Assembly: GCA_003650815.1 (NCBI GenBank)
Contig: QMSB01000003.1
Span: 1-50,023 of the forward strand
Source of the DNA: Thermoprotei archaeon
GTDB taxonomy: Archaea > Thermoproteota > Thermoprotei > Thermofilales > B15-G2
Reading direction: 5' to 3'
Length of the DNA stretch: 50,023 nucleotides
The notes under the pieces are model-generated. The model had not been told where the DNA came from and did no database searches. It saw only the letters and a program-made list of their open reading frames with translations. Made by a program: the position numbers and the translations under genes. Shown here one piece after another: positions 34,161-42,474 of this stretch. The first letter of the stretch is position 1. The number at the start of each line of letters is the position of its first letter.

Positions 34161-34172
34161 AAATATATTTTT
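34161..34172 (+). promoter_or_regulatory. TATA box for B3/4-domain gene
   Basis: AAATATATTTTT centred about 30 bp ahead of ATG 34197. Confidence 0.5.
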
Positions 34173-34196
34173 ATCACGCTGCTCGATAGCCAAAAT

Positions 34197-34871
34197 ATGA
34201 TAGATATCTCGATAGCCGCTGATGTTAAAAGAGATTATGAAGGTATAGCTCTAGGTATAGGGATAGTCTCAGGTGTTACTGTTAGAAAGAGTGGAGATAA
34301 AGAGAGAAGGCTTCTAGAGAATATTACTTCGATTATCAGGTCTAGGTATTCGCTCGAGATTCTTAAAATAGATCCTGTTGTCCGTGCTTACCGAGACTTT
34401 TATTGGCGATTAGGCATAGATCCTACTAAGACTAGACCTGCTAGTGAGGCTCTTGTGAGACGGGCTCTGAGAGGGAAAATTCCTCTAATAAATAATGTTG
34501 TGGATGCTGGGAATGCTGCTTCTATGGAGACCTTAGTGCCGATAGGGCTTTATGACGTAGATAGGATAAAAGGAAATGTACTGCTTCGCTACGCAAAGGA
34601 GGGAGAATTCTTTCTTCCTATTGGTGGAAAGCCCGAGAAACTTACTAGGAAGAGTATTGTACTAGCCGACGAGGAGAAAGTACTTCACGTCTTTCCGCAT
34701 AGAGACTCTCAGTTTACTATGATAAGAGCCAGCACAAAAACTGTGCTGATAATATCGTGCGGTGTTCCTGGAGTACCTTTAGATTTAGTACAATCTGCTC
34801 TCAAAAAGACCATAAGGTATATTTTGCTACTAGCTGGGGGCAAGGTTTCCTTTGAGACCATTAGGCAGTAA
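34197..34871 (+). CDS. B3/4-domain protein (PheRS-beta editing-like)
   Basis: A 224-residue stand-alone B3/B4 domain as found in phenylalanyl-tRNA synthetase beta (COG3382). Marker segments: YRDFYWRLGIDPTKTRPASEALVRRAL, INNVVDAGNAASMETLVPIGLYD, and GVPGVPLDLVQSALK. Such proteins may clear mischarged aminoacyl-tRNA or bind amino acids. The 3' end overlaps the convergent dephospho-CoA kinase gene by 42 bp. Confidence 0.87.
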   Translation: MIDISIAADVKRDYEGIALGIGIVSGVTVRKSGDKERRLLENITSIIRSRYSLEILKIDPVVRAYRDFYWRLGIDPTKTRPASEALVRRALRGKIPLINNVVDAGNAASMETLVPIGLYDVDRIKGNVLLRYAKEGEFFLPIGGKPEKLTRKSIVLADEEKVLHVFPHRDSQFTMIRASTKTVLIISCGVPGVPLDLVQSALKKTIRYILLLAGGKVSFETIRQ

Positions 34872-35417
34872 ACTGATGAAATTTTCAAAGTTCTCAAATT
34901 TCGACAAATAGTTTTCTATAATTTCCCTCTTCTTCTCTTTAGTTACATAGACTACTACCAGTCCTTCGCGGGGTTGTCCGTAGACAACCGCTGCCCCTAA
35001 AGGAGCCTCAACAATAGCGGGAAGTGTTAGCAGGTCTTCTTCTCCTTCAACTAATATTACATACTTTTCACAACTCTTCACCTCTCTTAGAGCCTTTCTT
35101 ACTGCTAAGTAAGCGTCAATAGTAATAGTGCTTCTCGGGTTACGTACTTTCAGAATTTTATAAGACGATAGAAGTAGCTCTGCTCTAGTATCTTTTTCCC
35201 TCAGAGTTCTTCTGTCTATTATACATACTTTGGGTTCTAGGCCAGCAGTTATGATATTATATGTGACAAAGTCTCCTACGGTGATTAATAGCCAAACACA
35301 CCACTTCGAAAGTTTCTGCTTCAGACATACTATTGTTTCAGAGGGGTGACCTCTAATTAAGAGACCTAGCGGCTTTCTTAGCGCAACTCTGAGCTCTTCT
35401 GTTAGCTTTAGCGACAT
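34830..35417 (-). CDS. GTP-dependent dephospho-CoA kinase (DUF359)
   Basis: Archaeal GTP-dependent enzyme for the last step of CoA synthesis, 195 residues. It matches the DUF359 family: LGLLIRGHPSETIVCLK, VGDFVTYNII, VCIIDRRTLREKD, NPRSTITIDAYLAVRKAL, VEGEEDLLTLPAI and VVYGQPREGLVVVYVT. ATG 35417. Confidence 0.92.
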   Translation of the reverse strand: MSLKLTEELRVALRKPLGLLIRGHPSETIVCLKQKLSKWCVWLLITVGDFVTYNIITAGLEPKVCIIDRRTLREKDTRAELLLSSYKILKVRNPRSTITIDAYLAVRKALREVKSCEKYVILVEGEEDLLTLPAIVEAPLGAAVVYGQPREGLVVVYVTKEKKREIIENYLSKFENFENFISLLPNGLKGNLAPS

Positions 35418-35558
35418 TACTTTTTCAATTAGTGTTAGGGAGAGACTCTCTAAAATACTTTCGGAAAAATATTACATCTAAAATCATTGAGAGAAATTTG
35501 ACCAGAGCATGAATAGCTAAAGATAAATATTATTTCACTTAGGAGTATCGAGGTAGTA

Positions 35559-37136
35559 GTGAAAATTTATCCAGCTGAGAAGGAAGCAGGTCCTGTAGAG
35601 TATAAGCTTAAGATAAGAAGGTCAGCTGAAAAAATTGAGAAGCTCGCTACTCAGCTCAAATATAGATTAGGGGAGGGAGGAGGGGAGGCATTTCTAGTTA
35701 TCGGAGTAACTGACGAAGGAGAACCTCTCGGCTTAAGCGAGGAGGAGCTTGAGGAATCACTGAGAGTACTTGATGAAGCTTCTAAGAAAATTAATGCCGT
35801 CTGGAAAATAGTTCAAGTAGCTCAGGGTAAGCGAGGAAAGGTTGTTGAAGTATTCCTACGTAGAAGTAGACTTGACACGCCTCCTATCTTTCTAAACATT
35901 CCTGTTCTAGGAAATGTAGACAGCGGAAAGTCTACACTAATAAGTGTCTTATGCACAGGAGAGCTTGATGATGGAAATGGTCTGGCTATGTCTAAGATAG
36001 CTAGGTATCTTCATGAGATAGAAAGCGGTAGAACTTCTTCAATTACGCCAAACTACTTAGGATTTGATGTCGACGGAAATGTAGTCAATCATAGGTTATT
36101 AGATCCCCTGGAAGAATCTGAAATATTTTTAAAAAGTTCTAAAATATTGATATTAATAGATCTAGGTGGTCATGAAAGATACTTAAGAACTACGTTAAAG
36201 GGCGTCATGGGTCGTGCACCTGATTACGCTATGTTAGTTGTAGCTGCAAACGCGGGTCTTATAGGAACAGGGAAAGAACATCTAGGATTATTAGTAGCTT
36301 TAAAGATACCTTTCTTTGTTGTCGTGACGAAAAAGGACTTAGTTCCTCATGAAATTTTAGGGAGAACACTTACTGGTCTTTACGCACTACTCAAGATGCC
36401 CGGTGTTAGGAAGATACCTTTACTTATAGAAAATGAGGACGATATAGTTTTAGCGGCAAGACTTGTTCCAAAAGCGCGAGTGGTTCCGATATTTATAGTG
36501 TCTAATGTTACTGGTGAAGGATTAGATCGTTTGAACAAGTTTTTGAATCTACTTCCTCCGCGAATGAGATGGAAGGAGAAAAGAAAAAGAGAATTTTTAA
36601 TGTATGTCGAGCATGTATTTAACGTCAGAGGAGTAGGATTGGTGGTAAGCGGGCTTGTTCTGGAGGGAGAAGTCAGAGTAAATGAGAGGGTATTAATAGG
36701 TCCTGATAGCAGAGGACTGTTTAAGTCTGTTCGAGTGAAGTCTATTCATGTGAATAGAGTAAGTGTTGATAGTGCTCAAGCGGGTCAGGAGGCATGTTTA
36801 GCTATTCAGGGAATAGGTTTTGACGAAGTAGTAAAGGGTATGTGTCTTACCTCAAAGCGTCTTCAACCTAAATCCATAAGGTCTTTTGAGGCTGAAATTA
36901 AGATTCTTCACCATCCCACTATGATCAAGAGAGGTTATCAAGCAGTATGTCACATACACACGATACGTCATGCAATTGTTTTTGAAAAAATGTCCAAAGA
37001 ACCTCTTAGGACAGGAGATAGTGCTATCGTTCATTTAAGGTTTCTCTACCGACCATGGTATATCAGGAAAGGAGATGTCTTTATTTTTAGAGAAGGGAGA
37101 ACCCGAGGATTAGGTGTAGTGACTCGAGTTAGCTAA
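35559..37136 (+). CDS. GTPBP1-like translational GTPase
   Basis: A 525-residue archaeal GTPase of the EF-Tu-like GTPBP1/HBS1 group (COG5258). G1 is GNVDSGKST (118-126), G3 DLGGHERY, G4 TKKD. Domains II and III follow (FNVRGVGLVVSGLVLEGEV; MIKRGYQAVCHIHT). The N-terminal 110 residues are a separate region, as in family members. It probably acts in mRNA or ribosome quality control. GTG start 35559. Confidence 0.9.
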   Translation: MKIYPAEKEAGPVEYKLKIRRSAEKIEKLATQLKYRLGEGGGEAFLVIGVTDEGEPLGLSEEELEESLRVLDEASKKINAVWKIVQVAQGKRGKVVEVFLRRSRLDTPPIFLNIPVLGNVDSGKSTLISVLCTGELDDGNGLAMSKIARYLHEIESGRTSSITPNYLGFDVDGNVVNHRLLDPLEESEIFLKSSKILILIDLGGHERYLRTTLKGVMGRAPDYAMLVVAANAGLIGTGKEHLGLLVALKIPFFVVVTKKDLVPHEILGRTLTGLYALLKMPGVRKIPLLIENEDDIVLAARLVPKARVVPIFIVSNVTGEGLDRLNKFLNLLPPRMRWKEKRKREFLMYVEHVFNVRGVGLVVSGLVLEGEVRVNERVLIGPDSRGLFKSVRVKSIHVNRVSVDSAQAGQEACLAIQGIGFDEVVKGMCLTSKRLQPKSIRSFEAEIKILHHPTMIKRGYQAVCHIHTIRHAIVFEKMSKEPLRTGDSAIVHLRFLYRPWYIRKGDVFIFREGRTRGLGVVTRVS

Positions 37137-37172
37137 ACTTTTTCAGCATTGCTACCTATATATCGTGAGAAC

Positions 37173-37631
37173 ATGAGTAAAAAGAGAATCGTTACCTTAC
37201 TTGATGAAACTCAGGCTAAGCCCGGTTATCGATTTGTAATCTATAGTATCCCGGATAAATGTAAGAAGTGTAAGCTGTATAAAGCCTGTCTCTCTAAGCT
37301 CAGGCCTGGAAGAACTTATAGAGTAGTTTCTGTCAGGAAAAAGAAGCATATTTGTCCTCTTACAAATAGGGAAGTAGTTGTAGTAAAGGTGGTCGAAGAA
37401 CCCATGTATATAGCTTTACCTTCATCTAAGGCTATAGAAGGAGTTACTATGACTTATAGAGAAGACTTAGCCTCATGTCCTAGTAAGGTTTATTGTAGGT
37501 ATCGTAAGTACTGCGACCCCTCGCCGGGCATAGTAAAGGGAACTAAGGTAAAGATTAATAAGCTAATATCTAAGATAAAGTGCATGAGAGGTCTTGATTT
37601 AGTCTTAGTTGAGGTAGATGTATTGAAGTGA
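37173..37631 (+). CDS. UPF0179-family cysteine-rich protein
   Basis: About 152 residues (ATG 37173; a TTG at 37149 would add 8). Several paired cysteines (CKKCKLYKAC, CPLTNRE, CPSKVYCRYRKYC) point to metal or Fe-S binding. It resembles the archaeal UPF0179 family, of unknown function. The stop codon TGA overlaps box C of the sRNA at 37628. Confidence 0.82.
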   Translation: MSKKRIVTLLDETQAKPGYRFVIYSIPDKCKKCKLYKACLSKLRPGRTYRVVSVRKKKHICPLTNREVVVVKVVEEPMYIALPSSKAIEGVTMTYREDLASCPSKVYCRYRKYCDPSPGIVKGTKVKINKLISKIKCMRGLDLVLVEVDVLK

Positions 37632-37679
37632 TGAAAAGCGGGCTAGAGATAGATGATCGAAACGGTTTGCTCTGATTAT
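37624..37679 (+). ncRNA. Candidate C/D box sRNA, possible 16S guide
   Basis: Box C GTGATGA 37628-37634, C' ATGATCG 37653-37659 (or TAGATGA 37650-37656), D CTGA 37672-37675; D' is uncertain. It fits exactly in the gap between convergent genes. The D guide TCGAAACGGTTTGCT is complementary over 9 nt to AGCAAACCG, which I recall as the conserved 16S helix-24 sequence just before GGATTAGATACCC. The N+5 rule would place methylation at E. coli A781. The rRNA match rests on memory. Confidence 0.65.
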
Positions 37680-38665
37680 AACTCTATTTTTACTCTGAGT
37701 TTAACCGCATGTCTTCTGCTAAGGTACACTAAGGTCTCTAGTATTTCTTCTTGGGATAGTCCTGTGCTTCGAGATATTTCATCTATGAGAGCATGTAGTG
37801 GAACTGTTTTTGAGCCTTTAGAGATTAGTGAGAGAACCGCCATTATTCTCGCATATTTTTTAGAGGAGGATTCTTCCATTATTTTCTCAAAGTACTCTAT
37901 TATTTCCTTTATTTGATTCTCTAAATCAGATACTTCAGCGAGATATACTCCGTTAGCTAGCTCAGCAGAAGCCTTTATTATATTACTTCTTATTACTCTT
38001 ATCCTCTCAAATCTTACTCTAGCTTCTTCGGCTTTCTCAAGTGATATAAGTGGCTTGATTTGATAGTAGAGCTTAGCGGCTGCTTCGCAAAGTTCTAGGA
38101 CTGTAGTTAGCCTCTTCTTGTAGTTCTGGTCAAACCTATATAGAAGGCACTTTATTTCTCTATAACTCTTTTTAAGTTCATCTGCTAAAGCATAGGGATC
38201 CGGGATATCAGGATTTTGTAGTATGCGCTGACTTTTCCTCTCTAACCGCATTAGATTAGAGTATATATTTTCATCTAGTTTTCTTACTACCTCCTTGTTT
38301 TTATCAATTTTGCTTAATATTCTTTTTAACTCTTTTTCAGCCTCTAGACATTCCTCAAGTCCTTTAGCGTATCTAGTTAGTAGTTCTAAGTAGCTCCTTA
38401 ACTTTGTCCCGTACTCTTCTAGGTTTTTCTCCAAATTCCGAGAAATCCCATAGACTGGTGGAGGCTGTGGGGGAGTGTTCGACTTGATAAAGTTTTCGAA
38501 AAGTGGTTTTACTACAGAATCTTTATTGCTCGAGTATCTCTCGTTAAGCAGATTGATTATGCTCTCTACTTGTTTCCTAAGCTCTGATACTTCATTTACT
38601 TTTCTGGACAGTTCGTTTAAAAGCTGATCTAGGGTTTTCTCCTTAGTTACTACTCTAAGTTTCAC
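37676..38665 (-). CDS. Coiled-coil protein with winged-helix C-terminus
   Basis: A 329-residue protein. Residues 10-230 are mostly heptad-rich coiled coil (EKTLDQLLNELSRKVNEVSELRKQ...). A proline break NTPPQPPPVYG sits near residue 70. The last 60 residues (KKYARIMAVLSLISKGSKTVPL...GLSQEEILETLVYLSRRHAVKL) look like a winged helix. Not recognised; it may be a structural or chromatin-associated protein. Confidence 0.7.
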   Translation of the reverse strand: MKLRVVTKEKTLDQLLNELSRKVNEVSELRKQVESIINLLNERYSSNKDSVVKPLFENFIKSNTPPQPPPVYGISRNLEKNLEEYGTKLRSYLELLTRYAKGLEECLEAEKELKRILSKIDKNKEVVRKLDENIYSNLMRLERKSQRILQNPDIPDPYALADELKKSYREIKCLLYRFDQNYKKRLTTVLELCEAAAKLYYQIKPLISLEKAEEARVRFERIRVIRSNIIKASAELANGVYLAEVSDLENQIKEIIEYFEKIMEESSSKKYARIMAVLSLISKGSKTVPLHALIDEISRSTGLSQEEILETLVYLSRRHAVKLRVKIEL

Positions 38666-38706
38666 ACTGTCTACTTTGAGTAGAGAGCTATTTTAAGTAA
38701 CGCTTA

Positions 38707-39252
38707 CTATACTGTCGTGATTTCAGGATATATTGTGGTGAATCTGTTTCCTCCCACATGGTATATTAGTTTAACTTTGCTGAGATTCCATGCTTTTTCG
38801 AAAAGATCTTCGTTGACATAAGCTTCCACTACTTCTCCTACGAAAAGCACGTGGTCTCCTGTCTTAAGCTCTGCTCTAACTACACATTCAAGATTCGCTA
38901 CACAGTCTTCGATTAGTGGCGCTTTAATTTTTCTGGATTTCATTAACTTGAAGCCATATTTAGCTATTTTATCGACTTCCTCTCCACTTTCTCTTCCACA
39001 TGCAAATACTTTTTCTAAAAGACTCCAGTCAGGTATGTTTACTCCAAAGTCTCCAGTTTCTTTTACAAGCTTATAGGTATATCTCTCAGGAGCTATACTG
39101 ACTGCGATCATAGGGGGCGAAAAGCTTGTAGGCATACACCAGGCGAAAGTAGCTATATTAACTTTACCGTCTTTGCTCGCAGAGGTTACAAGTACTGTCA
39201 ATTTTGGATGAAGCAATCTATATGCAAATGCTTTGCTAACGGTTTTCTTCAT
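38707..39252 (-). CDS. Flavin reductase-like FMN-binding protein
   Basis: Split-barrel flavin reductase domain (KLTVLVTSASKDGKVNIATFAWCMPTSFSPP, ERYTYKLVKETGDFGVNIP). I set the start at ATG 39252 (KKTVSKAFAYRLL), because the longer reading from 39297 adds an unconserved hydrophobic end. Residues 1-181 fit the flavin-reductase family. It could supply reduced flavin to an oxygenase or act on another redox partner. Confidence 0.87.
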   Translation of the reverse strand: MKKTVSKAFAYRLLHPKLTVLVTSASKDGKVNIATFAWCMPTSFSPPMIAVSIAPERYTYKLVKETGDFGVNIPDWSLLEKVFACGRESGEEVDKIAKYGFKLMKSRKIKAPLIEDCVANLECVVRAELKTGDHVLFVGEVVEAYVNEDLFEKAWNLSKVKLIYHVGGNRFTTIYPEITTV

Positions 39253-39340
39253 CGATATATCTATCAGCGCACGAAATATTAATCTGGTGATATTCACTAT
39301 CTACGAAATATTTAATTCGAATGCTGCTCTCGCTCTAAAC

Positions 39341-40030
39341 ATGAGACTAGAGGAGGCTAAGTTAAGGGCTGCTGAAAAAGCGCTAAAGATGGTTAAGGAT
39401 GGTATGGTTTTAGGCCTTGGCTCCGGCTCTACTGTGGCTAAATTTATTAAGCTTCTTGGAGAAAAGATTGGCTACGAGTTTACCGAGATTTATGGTGTTC
39501 CCTCGTCCTATGATACTGAAATTTTAGCTAGAGAAGTAGGCATAAAAATAGTTTCCTTAAACGATTACTTCCCAGATCTAGCAGTTGATGGAGCTGATGA
39601 AGTTGATAGAGATTTTAACTTAATAAAGGGGGGAGGAGGTTGCCATACCCGAGAGAAAATCGTCGATTACTCTTCAGGAGAATTCGTAGTTATAGTAGAT
39701 TACACTAAGCTAGTTACCCGCCTCGGTTTAAGAAAACCTATACCCATTGAAGTGCTTCCTTTCGCGCTAAGATTAGTAATTCGTACTCTTTCAAGGCTTG
39801 GCAGAGCGGAGATTAGACGCTGTAAGGGAGGAAAACTTGGTCCAGTCGTGACTGACAATGGAAACTTTATAGTTGATCTGAACTATGGTAGACCAATAGA
39901 GGATATTGAAGCACTTGATAGAGAGCTGAAATCTATACCTGGAGTTATTGAGACAGGACTTTTTTATGGCAGTAAAGTGTCTAAGGTTGTGGTCGGATAT
40001 CCTGATAGAGCCGAAATATTATTTAAGTAG
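39341..40030 (+). CDS. rpiA: Ribose-5-phosphate isomerase A
   Basis: Interconverts ribose-5-phosphate and ribulose-5-phosphate. Family motifs: GLGSGSTVAKFIKLLG, GVPSSYDTEILAREVG, LAVDGADEVD, NLIKGGGGCHTREKIVDY, and KGGKLGPVVTDNGNFIVDL. Start at ATG 39341 gives 229 residues, the normal length. It fits the sugar-phosphate genes nearby. Confidence 0.95.
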   Translation: MRLEEAKLRAAEKALKMVKDGMVLGLGSGSTVAKFIKLLGEKIGYEFTEIYGVPSSYDTEILAREVGIKIVSLNDYFPDLAVDGADEVDRDFNLIKGGGGCHTREKIVDYSSGEFVVIVDYTKLVTRLGLRKPIPIEVLPFALRLVIRTLSRLGRAEIRRCKGGKLGPVVTDNGNFIVDLNYGRPIEDIEALDRELKSIPGVIETGLFYGSKVSKVVVGYPDRAEILFK

Positions 40031-41068
40031 CTTGATGAAACCAGGGTGTTCTCTGGAGCCAACAGCTACTTGATATGTCTTTTCTCCTGAGGACTTGACT
40101 TCAACAAGTACTCCGTTTATCACTACTTTCTCTTCCTCTGAGAATATTCCCGAATAAACTCCATTAAAGCATACTAGTTCTTTAAGAGATTCCCTAAATA
40201 TATGAGAAACATTTAGTGGTTTTATCTTATAGGTATATGGGAAAAAGAGAGATTCCACAGGATCCAGTATTACAGCTTTAAGTTCTATTCTGCCAATAAC
40301 CCTATATACTTTTTCTCCATACTTTTCTCTAACTTCTTCAGGTTTTCTCACGAAAGATACTGAGAAATTCTTGTTAAGAAATACACCTTTATCAACTTTT
40401 CTTCTGTATATCTCCTTTGCGGTCTCTGGAGGCACATTGTATACTTTTATGATCTTGTTTACCCACTCTTTATCGCATTTTGAGATATCCATATTTTTCA
40501 GGACATCTAGTACTTTCCAGGATTCACGCAGCCCGTAAATTACTAGATTTATATCTGAGAACCTTTCGTTATGTATCTTTAAGAGAATAGATCCTGTTAC
40601 CCCTAGGCTTTTTAGCGGGATATTGCTACGAGAAGACAGTTCTTTTGCGAGTTCTACCGCTATGCTTTCTAAGTTGCTCAAATTTTTCTCCTTAAGTAAT
40701 TCACCTAAGCGTTTTTCTGGCATATAGTGCTCATCTATGCATATTATGGGTATTCCTACTACTTTGCAGCCTAATACTTTATCGTAATAAACATATTCTC
40801 TGAAAAGTTCTTCAGCCATTTCTATACTTTTAGAGATCTCTTGAATAGAGTAAGTTTTGATCAACCTTATGTACACCTTGCCCTCTCTCTTCCATACGCT
40901 TTTACCCTTTTCCGCGACTAGATACTTGGGAAATGATATTACTTTAGCTAGAGGATGCAGATAACCTACTACGCACGCAATTAGTCTTCCTGCTTGGATG
41001 TAATCTTTGTCTAGGTAAGGTCTAGTTGACTGAACTTCATGTAAGTAATGTTTTTTCTTCACACTCAT
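40019..41068 (-). CDS. Predicted nucleotidyltransferase (COG1665-like)
   Basis: A 349-residue protein. Residues 1-125 are an alpha/beta N-terminal region. A nucleotidyltransferase-like core follows at 148-175 (KSLGVTGSILLKIHNERFSDINLVIYG), where G-S and DxN suggest an NTase fold but the DxD metal pair is weak. Later segments (VRKPEEVREKYGEK, DPVESLFFPYTY) are family-typical. Substrate unknown. The 3' end overlaps rpiA by 12 bp. Confidence 0.72.
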   Translation of the reverse strand: MSVKKKHYLHEVQSTRPYLDKDYIQAGRLIACVVGYLHPLAKVISFPKYLVAEKGKSVWKREGKVYIRLIKTYSIQEISKSIEMAEELFREYVYYDKVLGCKVVGIPIICIDEHYMPEKRLGELLKEKNLSNLESIAVELAKELSSRSNIPLKSLGVTGSILLKIHNERFSDINLVIYGLRESWKVLDVLKNMDISKCDKEWVNKIIKVYNVPPETAKEIYRRKVDKGVFLNKNFSVSFVRKPEEVREKYGEKVYRVIGRIELKAVILDPVESLFFPYTYKIKPLNVSHIFRESLKELVCFNGVYSGIFSEEEKVVINGVLVEVKSSGEKTYQVAVGSREHPGFIKLLK

Positions 41069-41140
41069 TCTGAAGCCTATTCACTTTTCCTCAAAAAGTT
41101 TATATAGATTTTATGAGATAGCCAGTAAAAGGGCGGGATC

Positions 41141-42004
41141 ATGGACTTGTATAGCAATCTACTACTTGGCTTCATTGTGACGCTGGCTATAGGTCTTCCC
41201 TCTTATAAAAAGAAATTCGTTAGCTTCTCAGGACTCTTCGCAGGTCTGGTCGTCGGCATGCTAACTTTTGTTGGAGGCCCCGCTTGCTTTTTAGTAATAA
41301 TGGTGTTTTTCCTTAGTTCAAGTATATTAACTAAGCTAGGTTACCACTCCAAGGAGGTTAAGGGAGCAGCTGAAAAGAAAAGCGGTAGAACAGCTCTCCA
41401 AGTAATATGTGCCGGCGGAGTAGCTGGTGTTGCCGCTTTCCTTAAAGGACTTTATGAAGCGAGAGCCCTTATTTGGCCTGACCCAAATCAGCTGTCACAT
41501 GTTCTCACAGTAGCTTTTCTCGGAGCTGTGAGCTCAGCTAACGCTGATACCTGGGCTGTTGAATTAGGTCTTCTTTCAGAAGAAGAACCTAAGCTGATAA
41601 CTAACTTGAAGAAAAAGGTTCCGCCCGGTACTTCAGGAGGAGTCACGAAACTAGGAACTTTAGGATCTTTCCTAGGAGCTCTCTTAATAGCAGCTGTCTC
41701 AGCCGCGCTTTACCAACATGTTTCTCCTCCCTTTGAACAAATGGATCCGCTAGCTATACTTATTATAACTTTCATATCAGGTTTTACTGCCGAGAAAATA
41801 GATAGTTTCCTTGGAGCTACCGTGCAGGTAAAGTATTGGTGTCCCAAGTGTAAGAAAGAGACTGATAAAAAAGTACATAAGTGTGGTAGCTCAACAGAGT
41901 ACCTACGAGGAATAAAGATAATCAGCAATGAGGCAGTCAACTTGATCTCCACTTTAGCAGGAGCTCTTCTGGCGTCCTGCCTCTACATAGCGCTATATGA
42001 TTAA
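41141..42004 (+). CDS. DUF92 membrane protein (VTE6-like)
   Basis: A 287-residue integral membrane protein with about 5-6 hydrophobic segments. Marker segments: FSGLFAGLVVGMLTFVGGPACF, GRTALQVICAGGVAGVAAF, ANADTWAVELGLLS, PPGTSGGVTKLGTLGSFLGALL. The family includes plant VTE6, a phytyl-phosphate kinase; in archaea a polyprenyl-phosphate role is plausible. A zinc-like CPKCKKETDKKVHKCG loop lies at about 228-242. It overlaps the small downstream gene by 8 bp. Confidence 0.85.
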   Translation: MDLYSNLLLGFIVTLAIGLPSYKKKFVSFSGLFAGLVVGMLTFVGGPACFLVIMVFFLSSSILTKLGYHSKEVKGAAEKKSGRTALQVICAGGVAGVAAFLKGLYEARALIWPDPNQLSHVLTVAFLGAVSSANADTWAVELGLLSEEEPKLITNLKKKVPPGTSGGVTKLGTLGSFLGALLIAAVSAALYQHVSPPFEQMDPLAILIITFISGFTAEKIDSFLGATVQVKYWCPKCKKETDKKVHKCGSSTEYLRGIKIISNEAVNLISTLAGALLASCLYIALYD

Positions 42005-42266
42005 CATGCCTCGACCTAAAGACTTGAGATTTTATCAAGAGCGCTTAGACTTGTTTTATAGACTTAAGTTCTCTAAGTGTACTGTCAGATGGCATGCATA
42101 CGAGTATTTAATATTGTGCAGAGACTTTATTTGCGTCATACTCTTAGAACCTTGGAAAAGCAAAGCATCCTTATATTTTCGCGGAAACACTAGTAAAGTA
42201 GAGAAACTAGCCAGTATTTTGGAAGAGTATTCTCTTAAAGATATAGAGATTGTAAAGCTAGCCTGA
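41997..42266 (+). CDS. Small hypothetical protein
   Basis: An 89-residue protein with alpha/beta appearance, one Cys pair (CRDFIC) and no other motif. ATG 41997, or ATG 42006. It overlaps the DUF92 stop by 8 bp, so it is probably coexpressed. Not recognised. Confidence 0.6.
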   Translation: MINMPRPKDLRFYQERLDLFYRLKFSKCTVRWHAYEYLILCRDFICVILLEPWKSKASLYFRGNTSKVEKLASILEEYSLKDIEIVKLA

Positions 42267-42318
42267 AGTTATTCAAGCTCGTAGAGATAGATTTATTAGA
42301 AAGAAAAGAAAAATATTA

Positions 42319-42474
42319 CCTGGAGCCCGCCGGGGAAAGTGGGGCATTGTTCGGCATCTCAAGTTAAGTGCCTCAGTGAATCATTTTTAAGGAAAACAGC
42401 GATGATGATTCAAGTGATGTCTTTGATTCAAGAAAACATTATTAAGTTTATTAAGCCCCCAATGGCGGGCTCAG
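42319..42474 (+). other. GC-rich intergenic element with long inverted repeat
   Basis: Between the gene ending at 42266 and the convergent gene whose last bases are at 42471. GAGCCCGCC (42323-42331) is a perfect reverse complement of GGCGGGCTC (42464-42472), so a 150-nt transcript could close on itself. TGGGGCA (42340-42346) pairs with TGCCTCA (42369-42375) with one GU pair. Interior sequence is AT-rich with the short direct repeat TGATTCAAG. No C/D or H/ACA boxes at usual spacing. It may be a structured RNA or a terminator. Confidence 0.45.

Noticed and set aside
42391-42435. C/D sRNA at CGATGATGA with the repeat TGATTCAAG
   Set aside because: No box D (CTGA) at a usable distance and no D'/C' pair.
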